Positions 54,962-64,000 of a stretch of 64,000 nt of DNA are shown here, one piece after another. Position numbers and translations under genes: made by a program. Numbering within the stretch: the first letter of the stretch is position 1; every line of letters begins with the position of its first letter. The notes under the pieces were generated by a model. That model had not been told where the DNA came from, searched no databases, and was given only the letters and a program-made list of their open reading frames with translations. The DNA comes from Flavobacteriaceae bacterium. GTDB taxonomy: Bacteria; Bacteroidota; Bacteroidia; Flavobacteriales; Flavobacteriaceae. The stretch covers positions 89,134-153,133 of the forward strand of contig JAHEKV010000002.1 of assembly GCA_024638165.1 (NCBI GenBank). The letters are read 5' to 3'.

Positions 54962-56860
54962 TTAATAAGCTCTTTCGCGTTTTCCTTCGTAGAAATTGAT
55001 GAAGGCGCGGTTGACCACTTTGTTTCCGCCGGGTGTTGGGTAATCTCCCGTAAAATACCAATCCCCTTTGTTTTTAGGGCAGGCTCTGTGTAGCTCTTCA
55101 ATTTTTTGAAAGATAATTTCAACTGGAGCTCCCATGCCTTCAGGAATGAGTAGTTCAGCAATTTTCTTTGAAACTTCATCGTCTGTAAACGGCTGGTAAA
55201 GCCTTTGTACATGATTTACGATATCTTTCTTGTCTAGCTTTGCACTTGTCAGGCAGTCTTTGTAGATCTCGTCGATAATCGACTCTGTGCCTCGGTCTTT
55301 ATGAAGCGCTACTGCTGCTCTAAAAGCAATAAAGTCTTCTAAGCGGGCCATGTCGATTCCGTAGCAGTCAGGGTAACGAATTTGTGGAGCTGAGGAAACT
55401 ACGACAATCTTCTTAGGATGCAAGCGGTCAAGCATTCTTAGGATCGACTTCTTAAGTGTGGTACCTCTAACAATACTGTCATCAATGATGACTAGATGAT
55501 CGGTTTCTTTCACCGAACCGTAAGAAATGTCGTAAACGTGAGCTACTAAGTCGTCACGACTACTATCCTGAGTAATGAAGGTTCTAAGCTTTGCATCTTT
55601 AATGGCAACCTTTTCTATTCTAGGTCTCACATTGAGAATCTCATTCAATTCTTCCTCACTCATTCGAGTTTTTCTCGACAAGATTTGCTCCTGTTTCCAT
55701 CGGTTCATATGAGTTTGAGCCTCTCCAATCAGTCCCATAAACGAAATCTCTGCTGTATTTGGGATGTAAGAGAATACAGAATTCTGGATATCTCCATCGA
55801 TCGCTTTTAATACCTCAGGAAAAACATAACGCCCTAAAGCCTTTCGTTCTTGGTAAATTTCCTTGTCGCTTCCTCTTGAGAAGTAGATTCGTTCAAAGGA
55901 ACAAGCCTTCTTTTCTAGGGGCTCGAGAATTTGAGAGGTAAAATGTTCTCCCGATTTTTTTATGATTAATGCCTCTCCTGGCTCAATCTCTGTGATCGAT
56001 TCGAAAGGAACATTAAATACGGTTTGTATCGCCGGACGCTCCGAGGCTACTACCACGATTTCGTCATCTGCGTATTTATAAGCCGGACGTATCCCTGCTG
56101 GGTCTCTAAGAACAAAAGCATCTCCGTGACCCATAAGACCTGCCATTGCATATCCTCCATCCCAATTTTTTGCAGATTTTCTAAGGATTCTAGCTACGTC
56201 TAATCGTTGTGCGATGATCTCAGAAGCGGCCTGCTTGTCATAGCCTTCTTTTTTCGCTTCCTTGTAGAGCTTAGCTACAGCGTCATCTAAGAAATGACCA
56301 ATACGTTCCATAACCGTTACCGTATCTGCCATCGCCTTCGGATGCTGCCCAATTTGAACTAATTCTTCAAAGAGTTCTTGAACATTGGTCATATTAAAAT
56401 TCCCTGCAACGATGAGGTTGCGGTGCATCCAATTATTCTGACGCAGGAACGGGTGGACGCTTTCAATACTATTTTTGCCGAAGGTCCCGTAACGAACATG
56501 ACCTAACATTAATTCTCCGAGGTAGGGAACATTCTTTTTTAGATAGTCTAAGTCTTTGGCCTGTTCACCTGCTTTTTCTAACTCACTAGCTATACGACCA
56601 TTGATCTGGTCAAAAATATCTTGTATCGGTTGTTTCTGAGCTGATCGAACACGTGCGATGTAGCGTTCCCCAGGGTTCATGTCAAACTTGATTGTGGCAA
56701 GACCAGCACCATCTTGTCCTCGATTGTGCTGCTTCTCCATCATCAAATACATTTTGCTTATCCCATAGAAAGGGGTGCCGTATTTTTCTTGATAATAGCT
56801 AAGTGGTTTAAGTAGTCTTACAAGGGCAATTCCGCATTCGTGTTTGATAGCGTCACTCAT
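54962..56860 (-). CDS. purF: Amidophosphoribosyltransferase (long Bacteroidota form)
   Basis: PurF makes phosphoribosylamine in purine synthesis. The N-terminal nucleophile Cys9 follows a short propeptide (MSDAIKHECGIA) that would need removal. Glutaminase landmarks include EKQHNRGQDGAGLA and GHVRYGTFG; the PRPP site is LVIIDDSIVRGTTLK near residue 460. At 632 residues it is much longer than E. coli PurF (about 500), as in Bacteroidota generally; the extra length lies in inserts and the C-terminus. It is in a purN-rnhA-pfkB-purF minus operon. Confidence 0.9.
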   Translation of the reverse strand: MSDAIKHECGIALVRLLKPLSYYQEKYGTPFYGISKMYLMMEKQHNRGQDGAGLATIKFDMNPGERYIARVRSAQKQPIQDIFDQINGRIASELEKAGEQAKDLDYLKKNVPYLGELMLGHVRYGTFGKNSIESVHPFLRQNNWMHRNLIVAGNFNMTNVQELFEELVQIGQHPKAMADTVTVMERIGHFLDDAVAKLYKEAKKEGYDKQAASEIIAQRLDVARILRKSAKNWDGGYAMAGLMGHGDAFVLRDPAGIRPAYKYADDEIVVVASERPAIQTVFNVPFESITEIEPGEALIIKKSGEHFTSQILEPLEKKACSFERIYFSRGSDKEIYQERKALGRYVFPEVLKAIDGDIQNSVFSYIPNTAEISFMGLIGEAQTHMNRWKQEQILSRKTRMSEEELNEILNVRPRIEKVAIKDAKLRTFITQDSSRDDLVAHVYDISYGSVKETDHLVIIDDSIVRGTTLKKSILRMLDRLHPKKIVVVSSAPQIRYPDCYGIDMARLEDFIAFRAAVALHKDRGTESIIDEIYKDCLTSAKLDKKDIVNHVQRLYQPFTDDEVSKKIAELLIPEGMGAPVEIIFQKIEELHRACPKNKGDWYFTGDYPTPGGNKVVNRAFINFYEGKRERAY

Positions 56861-56868
56861 AATGAGGG

Positions 56869-57795
56869 TTAGTCAAGTTCTACAGTAAAGTGAGTTAGGT
56901 CTTTGAAGCTTTGAAGACGTTTCTTCGCTTCTTCGCTGGTTAAGGTTTCCATACGCTCGGTTCCTAGTTTTTCAACGCAGAACGAAGCAAGGTTTGCCCC
57001 ATGAATCAGTGCATTTTTTAATCGGTCAAAAGAGATGTGTCTCGAAGCGGCAATATAACCAGCTAATCCGCCAGCGAAGGTATCGCCCGCTCCAGTCGGA
57101 TCAAATACTTCTTCAAGCGGAAGGGCTGGAGCAAAGAACACTTGATCTTTCTGAAATAAGAGTGCTCCGTGTTCCCCTTTTTTGATGATTACGTATTTAG
57201 GACCTTTAGCTAGAATGGCCTCTGCAGCTTTAACTAGTGAGTATTCTCCTGATAATTGACGCGCCTCCTCGTCATTAATGGCTAAAATATCGATTCGTCC
57301 TAAAACGGTTTCGAGTTGTCCTGGAGTATTCTCGATCCAATAATTCATGGTATCTAGAATTACCAGATTCGGACGTTTCTTCATTTGATCCAGCACACTA
57401 ATCTGAATCGCGGGATGCAGATTTCCTAACAAAAGAATCTCTGCCTCTTGAAAATTCTCAGGTACCACCGGAGAAAAATCAGCAAGCGTATTTAAATCAG
57501 TGACTAAGGTGTCACGCGTATTCATGTCGTTGTGATAGCGTCCTGACCAGAAGAATGTTTTACCGCCTTTTACAATCTCTACTCCTGAAAGATCTACTTG
57601 ACGATCGGTCATTAAATCGAGATGGTTCTGCTCGAAGTCATCTCCAACTACTGAAACGATTCCTACTTCTGCATCAAAATGAGAGGCAGCAAGAGCAATA
57701 TAGGATGCTGAGCCACCAAGGGTTTTTTCTGTCTTACCGAAAGGGGTTTCAATGGCATCGTAAGCCATGGTCCCTACTACTAAAAGCTTCGACAT
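56869..57795 (-). CDS. PfkB-family carbohydrate kinase
   Basis: This 308-residue ribokinase-type kinase has the PfkB C-terminal signature DPTGAGDTFAGGLAGY with the catalytic Asp, and an N-terminal glycine motif KTLGGSASYIALAAS. Substrate could be a sugar, nucleoside or their phosphate; placement next to purF and purN suggests nucleoside or ribose-linked metabolism, but that is inference. It ends 8 bp before purF starts. Confidence 0.85.
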   Translation of the reverse strand: MSKLLVVGTMAYDAIETPFGKTEKTLGGSASYIALAASHFDAEVGIVSVVGDDFEQNHLDLMTDRQVDLSGVEIVKGGKTFFWSGRYHNDMNTRDTLVTDLNTLADFSPVVPENFQEAEILLLGNLHPAIQISVLDQMKKRPNLVILDTMNYWIENTPGQLETVLGRIDILAINDEEARQLSGEYSLVKAAEAILAKGPKYVIIKKGEHGALLFQKDQVFFAPALPLEEVFDPTGAGDTFAGGLAGYIAASRHISFDRLKNALIHGANLASFCVEKLGTERMETLTSEEAKKRLQSFKDLTHFTVELD

Positions 57796-57841
57796 GATTT
57801 AAAGTTTGGTGTTGCAAATATAAGGGCTTTCATTTCAGGGA

Positions 57842-58306
57842 TTAACTTTCGGTATAGCCAATATCTACCTTTAATTGATTTGAGTGAGAGGCTTCGACGG
57901 CTAAACGATCGCACCGCTCATTTTGCGGATGATTGTTATGGCCCTTAACCCAATGAAAACTCACTTCATGTTTTCGATATTCTTTCAGCAGGGCGATCCA
58001 TAGGTCGGTGTTTTTTCGATTCTTAAATCCTTTTTTCTCCCAACCAAACACCCAACTCTTTACAAACGCATCTGCCACATATTTAGAGTCGGTATATACT
58101 TTTACCTTGAGTGGTGATTCATTGAGCTTTTTTAATCCTTCAATTACAGCAAGGAGCTCCATGCGATTATTGGTGGTGTGCTTGAATCCTTCTGAAAATT
58201 CTTTTCTATAGTTTTTTGCTGGCCATTCGAGAACGATTCCGTATCCGCCCGGCCCCGGATTTCCACGAGCTGCTCCATCTGTATATAAATGAATTTCTTT
58301 CTGCAT
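57842..58306 (-). CDS. rnhA: Ribonuclease HI
   Basis: RNase HI degrades RNA of RNA-DNA hybrids. All acidic catalytic positions are visible: YTDGAARGNPGPGGYG (Asp), NNRMELLAVIEGL (Glu), VYTDSKYVADAF (Asp) and ERCDRLAVEAS (last Asp). The length of 154 residues is the standard E. coli-like form. It starts 2 bp after purN stops and lies 46 bp before pfkB. Confidence 0.96.
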   Translation of the reverse strand: MQKEIHLYTDGAARGNPGPGGYGIVLEWPAKNYRKEFSEGFKHTTNNRMELLAVIEGLKKLNESPLKVKVYTDSKYVADAFVKSWVFGWEKKGFKNRKNTDLWIALLKEYRKHEVSFHWVKGHNNHPQNERCDRLAVEASHSNQLKVDIGYTES

Positions 58307-58308
58307 AC

Positions 58309-58866
58309 CTAAAGGAGGCTCTCTATCGTTTTAGGAAAGTACTGGTATTCGAGTTCATGAACCTTTTGTGCTACTTCTTCAGGAGTTTCTGTGCCGTCTA
58401 ACCTTACTCTGAATTGCGCAATAGTTGCGCCATTGTCGTAAATCTCATCAACCCAGTGAATCGTAATTCCTGTTTCAATTTCGCCTGCTGAAACCACCGC
58501 TTTATGAACATTCATACCATACATTCCCTTGCCCCCAAACTTTGGGAGTAAGGCAGGGTGTACATTCACAATTTTATTTTCAAATGCCGCAACGAAAGAA
58601 GGGCTAATCTTTTTCAGAAAACCGGCTAGTACGATTAAACTCGGTGAAAAACTCTTGATTATATCAATAAAAGAAGGGTCTAAATAGGCCGCATTAGTGA
58701 ATGAATAACAGGGGATGCCTAACCTTTTACAGCGATAGATAACACCTGCATCGGTCTTGTTGGTAAATACAGCGGCTACTTTTACCTCGTTATTTTTTTC
58801 AAAATAATTCGCGATGTTTTCAACGTTGGAGCCTGATCCTGAGGCGAAAAGAACAAGTTTGTGCAT
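58309..58866 (-). CDS. purN: Phosphoribosylglycinamide formyltransferase
   Basis: PurN adds the formyl group from 10-formyl-THF in purine synthesis. The ORF track start at 58938 adds an unlikely N-terminus; ATG 58866 (MHKLVLFASGSGSN) is the natural start, giving 185 residues. The active-site segment NVHPALLPKFGGKG carries the Asn and His; the Asp follows in WVDEIYDNGATIAQ. It starts the purine minus operon, divergent from acpP. Confidence 0.95.
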   Translation of the reverse strand: MHKLVLFASGSGSNVENIANYFEKNNEVKVAAVFTNKTDAGVIYRCKRLGIPCYSFTNAAYLDPSFIDIIKSFSPSLIVLAGFLKKISPSFVAAFENKIVNVHPALLPKFGGKGMYGMNVHKAVVSAGEIETGITIHWVDEIYDNGATIAQFRVRLDGTETPEEVAQKVHELEYQYFPKTIESLL

Positions 58867-58949
58867 GGTAGAAGCTGCCGTGTTTAAGGATACTAAGGTA
58901 CGGTAAAAGGACTTTTTAGTTGGGTAACTTTTAATCAATTAAAGTTTTA

Positions 58950-58957
58950 TACATTTG
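58950..58957 (+). promoter_or_regulatory. Candidate -7 box for acpP
   Basis: TACATTTG is an exact TAnnTTTG, 28 bp before the acpP start. No TTG lies at the expected -33 distance. Confidence 0.5.
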
Positions 58958-58985
58958 TCCCGATATAATTTTTAAAAACAAAGAT

Positions 58986-59219
58986 ATGTCAGACATTGCA
59001 TCAAGAGTTAAGGCGATTATCGTTGACAAACTAGGAGTTGATGAAAACGAAGTAGTAACTGAAGCGAGCTTCACTAACGATTTAGGTGCAGACTCTTTAG
59101 ATACTGTAGAGTTAATCATGGAGTTTGAAAAAGAATTTGATATTCAAATTCCAGACGACCAAGCTGAAAACATTGCTACTGTAGGTCAAGCAATCTCTTA
59201 CATCGAGGGATCAAAGTAA
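58986..59219 (+). CDS. acpP: Acyl carrier protein
   Basis: This 77-residue acidic four-helix protein carries growing acyl chains on phosphopantetheine; the attachment Ser is in [16 protein letters not shown] (Ser36-37 region). It is followed by fabF after an 88-bp gap with a terminator, which may set acpP mRNA above fabF mRNA, in keeping with high ACP need. Confidence 0.97.
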   Translation: MSDIASRVKAIIVDKLGVDENEVVTEASFTNDLGADSLDTVELIMEFEKEFDIQIPDDQAENIATVGQAISYIEGSK

Positions 59220-59245
59220 GACACTTGTAGCTTACCAATTACTAT

Positions 59246-59277
59246 CCATGTGTGCCTTTGGTACACATGGATTTTTT
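59246..59277 (+). terminator. Intrinsic terminator between acpP and fabF
   Basis: CCATGTGT (59246-59253) pairs with ACACATGG (59263-59270), with additional CC/GG pairs in the loop, followed by ATTTTTT. Partial readthrough to fabF is likely because fabF has no clear separate promoter. Confidence 0.8.
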
Positions 59278-59307
59278 ATATCTTCAATTTGTTAAAGATT
59301 TATCGAT

Positions 59308-60561
59308 ATGAAACTTAAACGCGTAGTGATTACAGGAATGGGAGCTTTAACTCCTATTGGAAATAATCTTGAATCGTACTGGCAGGGCCTAATTTCAGGA
59401 AAAAGCGGGGCAGCACCCATCACCCGTTTTGACGCTGAAAAGTTTAAAACTCGTTTTGCCTGCGAGATCAAGAACTACGATGTGCAAGAGCACTTTGATC
59501 GTAAGGAGGCTCGCAAACTCGATCCTTTTACACAGTATGCCATGATTGCTGCTGATGAGGCGATTTCAGATGCAGACTTGCAGATAGAAAAACTAGACAA
59601 ATACCGAGTAGGTGTGATTTGGGGTGCTGGTATTGGAGGGTTAGAAACTTTCCAGAATCAGATTCTCGATCATGCTAGTGGAGATGGAACTCCAAAATTC
59701 AACCCATTTTTTATTCCTAAAATGATCGCAGATATTGCCCCTGGGCATATTTCGATTAAGCACGGTTTTATGGGCCCGAATTATACGACAGTTTCGGCTT
59801 GTGCTTCCTCGGCTAACGCTCTAATTGACGCACTGAATACCATTCGAATGGGTTACTGTGATGTAGTGGTAAGTGGAGGTTCAGAAGCGGCCGTTAACCT
59901 TTCAGGCGTAGCTGGGTTCAATGCGATGCATGCTCTTTCGACGAATAATGATAGTCCAGAGACGGCTTCGAGGCCGTTTGATGCCACACGAGATGGGTTT
60001 GTATTGGGCGAAGGTGCTGGAGCATTGATTTTGGAAGATTTAGATCATGCGCTTGCTCGTGGTGCTAAAATTTATGCTGAGGTGATCGGAGGCGGATTGT
60101 CAAGTGATGCCTACCACCTAACTGCCCCGCATCCTGACGGCTTAGGAGTCATTCGTGTGATGGAGAATTGTCTGAAAGATTCTGGAATCAGACCCGAGGA
60201 CGTAGACGCCATTAATACACACGGAACTTCAACTCCTCTTGGTGACGTTGCTGAATTAAAAGCAATCTCTACGGTATTTGGAGATCATGCACCGAATATC
60301 AATATTAACTCCACTAAATCGATGACTGGCCACCTTCTAGGAGCGGCTGGAGCTATCGAGGCAATTGCTTCGACGCTTTCGATTGTGAATGGAATTGTAC
60401 CTCCTACCATTAACCACAGCGTAGTAGATGAGCGAATTGATAGTCGTCTGAATTTAACCCTGAACCAAGCTCAAAAGCGTGATGTAACTATCGCAATGAG
60501 CAATACGTTCGGTTTTGGCGGTCACAACGCTTGTGTGGTACTGAAAAAATACAACGCCTAA
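59308..60561 (+). CDS. fabF: 3-oxoacyl-ACP synthase II
   Basis: FabF condenses malonyl-ACP with acyl-ACP for fatty acid elongation. The catalytic triad is visible: Cys in TVSACASSANALIDAL, His in INTHGTSTPLGD and His in SMTGHLLGAAGAIEA, plus FGFGGHNACVV at the end. 417 residues is normal. It follows acpP and is 3 bp from rnc, a common Bacteroidota order. Confidence 0.97.
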   Translation: MKLKRVVITGMGALTPIGNNLESYWQGLISGKSGAAPITRFDAEKFKTRFACEIKNYDVQEHFDRKEARKLDPFTQYAMIAADEAISDADLQIEKLDKYRVGVIWGAGIGGLETFQNQILDHASGDGTPKFNPFFIPKMIADIAPGHISIKHGFMGPNYTTVSACASSANALIDALNTIRMGYCDVVVSGGSEAAVNLSGVAGFNAMHALSTNNDSPETASRPFDATRDGFVLGEGAGALILEDLDHALARGAKIYAEVIGGGLSSDAYHLTAPHPDGLGVIRVMENCLKDSGIRPEDVDAINTHGTSTPLGDVAELKAISTVFGDHAPNININSTKSMTGHLLGAAGAIEAIASTLSIVNGIVPPTINHSVVDERIDSRLNLTLNQAQKRDVTIAMSNTFGFGGHNACVVLKKYNA

Positions 60562-60564
60562 GAA

Positions 60565-61302
60565 ATGATATTTAAGCGAAGACCCAGAAAGGCTTTATCC
60601 GCAGAGGATAAGGCTTTTCTAGTCGAGCTTAAGGAAATTCTTGGGTTCTCCCCAAACGATCCTACTTATTATCAAAGAGCTTTTGTTCATCGTTCGATGA
60701 ATCTTAAAGACGAGAAGGGGGCTCCCGTTAATTATGAACGTTTAGAATTTCTAGGTGACGCCATGATCGGGGTGATCATATCTAAACATTTATTTAAGGA
60801 AGTGCCCACAGGCGATGAGGGGTATTTGACTAAAATGCGCTCTAAAATCGTAAGTCGTGTTCACCTGAATGAATTAGGTAAAGAGCTATCGCTAGACCGT
60901 TTTTTAAAAAGTAAAATTGCCAAGGAGCAGTTCGGAGACAACCTTTATGGTAATTTATTCGAGGCCTTGGTCGGTGCCATTTATTTGGATAGAGGCCATG
61001 ATTATTGCGAACGTTTTCTAGAAAAACGTGTAATCACTCCCCATGTTGACATTGAGCGTCTAGAAGGCAAAGTAATGTCTTATAAGAGTTTGATGATTGA
61101 GTGGTGTCAAAAGCACAAACACTCGTTTAGCTTTGAAGTTTTTGATGACACAGGAGGAGAGGAGAAAACTCACTTTGGGGTACGCTTCATTGTGGATGGA
61201 AAGGTGATTGCTCGAGCAAGAGAAACGGCGAAAAAGCGCGCAGAAGAAAAGGCGGCCAAAAGAGCTTTTTTCGCACTTCAGGATACTATTAATAAGAAGT
61301 AA
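60565..61302 (+). CDS. rnc: Ribonuclease III
   Basis: RNase III cleaves double-stranded RNA, including rRNA precursors. The signature YERLEFLGDAMIGVI (about residues 57-70) is present, followed by the second acidic site near ALVGAIYLDRG, and a C-terminal dsRBD (SYKSLMIEWCQ to AKKRAEEKAAKRAFF). The length of 245 residues is typical. The stop overlaps the next start by 1 bp. Confidence 0.95.
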   Translation: MIFKRRPRKALSAEDKAFLVELKEILGFSPNDPTYYQRAFVHRSMNLKDEKGAPVNYERLEFLGDAMIGVIISKHLFKEVPTGDEGYLTKMRSKIVSRVHLNELGKELSLDRFLKSKIAKEQFGDNLYGNLFEALVGAIYLDRGHDYCERFLEKRVITPHVDIERLEGKVMSYKSLMIEWCQKHKHSFSFEVFDDTGGEEKTHFGVRFIVDGKVIARARETAKKRAEEKAAKRAFFALQDTINKK

Positions 61303-61760
61303 TGGCCAAACACGTACTTAGCTTTGATCTCGATGACGAGCCACTTACGATCATTGCTGTGCACAGTGGTGAAGAAGATTATCGTTTAGTATATTGGCTC
61401 AATCAGAGTCTCAATCTTAGACTTCAAAGGGAGGCCGAAGACCTAGAATTTGCGAATCATATCTTTGCGCCATGGTATGTATTTGAAAACGAATTAGAGT
61501 TTACTCGATTCGTGCTTTTGCCTAATAAAATAGAAAGAGACACGGCAGATCAAGAGATCGATTTATTTTCAGGCGGATTTAAGCAGGTACACTACGTATT
61601 ACCTGAATTTAAAAAAGCGAACTATCTTTTGAAGATTGAAGGGGTATCTGATAAAGATTTAACCGAAATATTGAATAAACTTAAGGGTTTGCCTGAGATA
61701 GTAATGGCGTATGCTTTAAATTCGCAGCAAATCAAATCAAGGACGAACTTAATTTTCTAA
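61302..61760 (+). CDS. IPExxxVDY family protein
   Basis: This 152-residue protein of unknown function is found in the acpP-fabF-rnc-pyk neighbourhood of Bacteroidota. The family name reflects a motif near the middle; here it reads VLPEFKKANYLLK, a slight variant. The residues around FAPWYVFENELEF are also typical. No catalytic site is known. It overlaps both rnc and pyk by 1 bp. Confidence 0.85.
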   Translation: MAKHVLSFDLDDEPLTIIAVHSGEEDYRLVYWLNQSLNLRLQREAEDLEFANHIFAPWYVFENELEFTRFVLLPNKIERDTADQEIDLFSGGFKQVHYVLPEFKKANYLLKIEGVSDKDLTEILNKLKGLPEIVMAYALNSQQIKSRTNLIF

Positions 61761-63196
61761 TGAATATGCAAGAACGCAAGAAAACCAAAATATTAGCTAC
61801 TCTAGGCCCAGCAACCGCCTCGAAGGAGGTTTTAAGAAAGATGATGTTAGCCGGTGCTGATGTATTTCGTATCAACTTTTCTCATGCCGATTATGACGCT
61901 GTAAAAGAGCGAGTAGAAATGATACGAGAGCTTAATGAAGAGCTCGGTCGCAACACAGGAATTCTTGCAGATCTTCAGGGTCCAAAACTTCGTGTTGGAG
62001 TTATGGAGGATGGTATCGAGGTTGCCCCCGGCGATCGAATTGCATTTAAAACGGGAGAGAGGTTCGTCGGAAACAAGGAGGAGGTTTACATGACCTATCC
62101 TGAATTTCCAAGAGATGTTAAGCCAGGAGAACGTATTCTTCTCGATGACGGAAAGTTATTGTTTAGGGTGGTTGAAACCAACGGTACAGATACTGTTGTT
62201 GCCGAGGTTGAACAAGGCGGGCCATTAAAATCTAAAAAGGGGGTTAATCTTCCTAATACGAATATTTCGCTTCCCGCACTCACTCCTAAGGATATTGAGG
62301 ATGCGATCTTCGCAATTTCACTACAGGTCGATTGGCTTGCGCTTTCTTTTGTTCGTCACGCACAGGACATCAAAGATCTTCAAGAACTGATTGCAAAGCA
62401 TTCCGATTACAAGATTCCGATCATCTCTAAAATCGAAAAACCAGAAGCAATTACCAACATCGATGAGATCGTTGCTCTTAGTGATGGTATTATGGTTGCA
62501 CGTGGTGATTTAGGGGTTGAAGTGCCTGCTGAAGAAGTTCCTTTACTCCAGAAGCAACTTGTTCAAAAGTCAAAAGAAGCACGTATCCCAGTAGTGATTG
62601 CTACGCAGATGATGGAGACCATGATGGACAGTTTAACACCTACCCGTGCTGAAGTAAATGATGTTGGAAACTCTGTTATGGATGGAGCCGATGCGGTTAT
62701 GCTTTCAGGAGAAACTTCTGTAGGACAATATCCTGTTGAAGTAGTTGCAAAAATGGCATCTATTATTCGTGCGGTTGAAAACGTAGATACTTTCTGTTCT
62801 CAAGCCAAGCCTTCACTTATTCGTACCAATCGCTTCGTTTCAAAAGCCGTATGTCATCACGCCGCGCTACTTGCCAATGAGGTAGAAGCGAAAACGATTA
62901 TGACTCTTACGAATTCTGGTTATACAGCGTTTCAGGTGTCTTCTTGGAGACCAAAATCATTTATTTTGGCTTTCACAGATAACCGTAGAATATTAGGACG
63001 CCTAAATCTTCTTTGGGGTGTTTATGCACACTATTACGACAAATACGGGTCTACCGATGAAACAGTGGAAGACATCATTGGTATCGCAAAAGAAAACAAG
63101 TATCTCGCAAAAGGAGATATGGCGATAACCTTGACCTCTATGCCTATAGAGAAAAAAGGAATGGTAAATAGTCTTCGAGTTACTGAAGTAGATTAA
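61760..63196 (+). CDS. pyk: Pyruvate kinase
   Basis: Pyk converts phosphoenolpyruvate and ADP to pyruvate and ATP. KILATLGPATASKE at the N-terminus, ISKIEKPEAITNIDEI (catalytic Lys and metal Glu), MVARGDLGVEVP and TPTRAEVNDVGNSVMDGADAVMLSGE are all present. The length of 478 residues is standard. The CYTH gene follows after 9 bp. Confidence 0.97.
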   Translation: MNMQERKKTKILATLGPATASKEVLRKMMLAGADVFRINFSHADYDAVKERVEMIRELNEELGRNTGILADLQGPKLRVGVMEDGIEVAPGDRIAFKTGERFVGNKEEVYMTYPEFPRDVKPGERILLDDGKLLFRVVETNGTDTVVAEVEQGGPLKSKKGVNLPNTNISLPALTPKDIEDAIFAISLQVDWLALSFVRHAQDIKDLQELIAKHSDYKIPIISKIEKPEAITNIDEIVALSDGIMVARGDLGVEVPAEEVPLLQKQLVQKSKEARIPVVIATQMMETMMDSLTPTRAEVNDVGNSVMDGADAVMLSGETSVGQYPVEVVAKMASIIRAVENVDTFCSQAKPSLIRTNRFVSKAVCHHAALLANEVEAKTIMTLTNSGYTAFQVSSWRPKSFILAFTDNRRILGRLNLLWGVYAHYYDKYGSTDETVEDIIGIAKENKYLAKGDMAITLTSMPIEKKGMVNSLRVTEVD

Positions 63197-63205
63197 GCTT
63201 CGGAG

Positions 63206-63679
63206 ATGAAGCCTGAGATCGAACGAAAATTTCTGCTGACCTCTGAACAAGCCTTAGCTTTAAAAGCAGAGGCTACTCATAAGAAAGAGCTGAAGCAAGG
63301 TTATTTGGCCGAAGGAGAACATGTTATCTTACGCGTTCGTATTTCTGACCAGAACGCTTATTTAACGATCAAGGAAAAGGTTAAGGGTAGTTCGAGATTA
63401 GAGTTCGAAACACCGGTTGAGCTATCTGATGCAGAAAAGTTACTCGACCTTTGTTCTAATCAGATTAAGAAAACGAGGCATCTGATCAAACGAGACTATC
63501 TGATAGAACTTGACGAATTTCATGCTGCCAATGAGGGACTCTGGCTTGCTGAGATTGAGTTCGATTCTATTGAAGAGTCTAACAGCTTTATTTCCCCTGT
63601 CGAGTTAGGGAAGGAGGTTACCGATGACTACCGGTACTATAATTCTTATCTAGTAGACCATCCTTATACCGGTTGGTAA
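63206..63679 (+). CDS. CYTH domain protein
   Basis: A 157-residue member of the CYTH (triphosphate tunnel metalloenzyme) superfamily. The ExExK motif is IERKFLL at residues 5-11; ILRVRISDQ, YLTIKEK and the repeated acidic/basic strands lining the tunnel follow. Known members hydrolyse inorganic triphosphate or make thiamine triphosphate; activity here is not determined. It converges on pheS with a 3-bp gap. Confidence 0.88.
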   Translation: MKPEIERKFLLTSEQALALKAEATHKKELKQGYLAEGEHVILRVRISDQNAYLTIKEKVKGSSRLEFETPVELSDAEKLLDLCSNQIKKTRHLIKRDYLIELDEFHAANEGLWLAEIEFDSIEESNSFISPVELGKEVTDDYRYYNSYLVDHPYTGW

Positions 63680-63682
63680 ATT

Positions 63683-64000
63683 TTAGTGGAGCCCTTTGAA
63701 CTGCTCTAGAAAACGAAGGTCATTCTCGCTGAGCAGTCTGATATCAGGGATTTGATGCAATAACAGGGCGATTCGATCGATACCCATTCCGAATGCGTAT
63801 CCAGAGTATTCTTCAGGGTCAATTCCACAGTTTTTCAGCACATTAGGGTCAACCATCCCGCACCCCATGATTTCTAACCATCCCGTACCCTTAGTCATAC
63901 GGTAATCGGTTTCGGTTTCAAGACCCCAGTATACATCTACCTCTGCACTGGGTTCAGTAAATGGGAAATAAGAAGGTCGAAGACGAATCTCTGATTTTCC
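63683..64000 (-). CDS. pheS: Phenylalanyl-tRNA synthetase alpha subunit, C-terminal part (cut by window end)
   Basis: The reading frame stays open through base 64000, so the ORF-track ATG at 63898 is internal. The upstream codons read [18 protein letters not shown], the class II motif 2 region of PheS, followed by [13 protein letters not shown] and motif 3 [15 protein letters not shown]. PheS is the catalytic chain of the alpha2-beta2 enzyme. The N-terminus lies outside the window. Confidence 0.96.
   Translation of the reverse strand, partial: GKSEIRLRPSYFPFTEPSAEVDVYWGLETETDYRMTKGTGWLEIMGCGMVDPNVLKNCGIDPEEYSGYAFGMGIDRIALLLHQIPDIRLLSENDLRFLEQFKGLH

Overview
The window looks like a compact stretch of core chromosome from a member of the Bacteroidota, most likely class Flavobacteriia. 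The signs are the SprE/PorW-like TPR protein next to an atpZ-atpI-atpBEFHAG cluster without atpD/atpC, DUF4292, an HU-CCDC81-type protein, a RicT-like PSP1 protein, an IPExxxVDY-family protein, a 632-residue PurF, an arg operon using an acyl-ornithine carbamoyltransferase (argF'), and several exact TAnnTTTG -7 boxes of the Bacteroidota sigma factor. No insertion sequence, prophage, CRISPR array or rRNA is visible. Genus cannot be determined from the sequence alone.

Layout. 1-6921: end of an SprE/PorW-like gene, then the ATP synthase genes up to gamma; beta and epsilon must be elsewhere. 6968-12199: a small lipoprotein, a Wzx-like flippase, dut, a sugar-phosphate nucleotidyltransferase, a DUF4292 lipoprotein and an EnvC-like protein whose LytM domain has lost its metal ligands. 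12204-17333: thioesterase, HU-like membrane protein, dprA, trpS, plsC, recA. 17466-22112: trhO, ricT-like gene, class A PBP. 22128-27096 (minus): prolyl oligopeptidase, asd, alr, tdk. 27190-32259: a 59-codon gene missing from the ORF track, rsmI, an OsmC-like gene, recJ, then lpxH, an enoyl-CoA hydratase-like gene and a GNAT gene on the minus strand. 32350-36574: an accessory island of secreted proteins, including a plug-TPR chimera and a three-gene cluster with two paralogous secreted proteins around an NTF2-like lipoprotein.

36575-45832: a tRNA-Ala(GGC), a terminator, a non-annotated 19-codon arginine-rich leader peptide, and an arginine operon (GNAT acyltransferase, argG, argC, proC, argD, argF', argB, argE, argH). 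The leader (MKTTQHIITPIRRIRRRRP, six Arg codons, four of them consecutive) sits 95 bp before the first operon gene and strongly suggests that arginine supply controls the operon by ribosome attenuation. This is the most interesting regulatory feature in the window.

45805-54216 (minus): an AddA/AddB-like helicase-nuclease pair separated by kbl and an OmpA-family gene. 54284-58866: sod, a perfect bidirectional terminator, and a purN-rnhA-pfkB-purF minus operon. 58986-64000: acpP, fabF, rnc, an IPExxxVDY-family gene, pyk, a CYTH gene and the 3' end of pheS. Gene density is very high: many genes overlap by 1-30 bp, and three convergent pairs overlap at their 3' ends.
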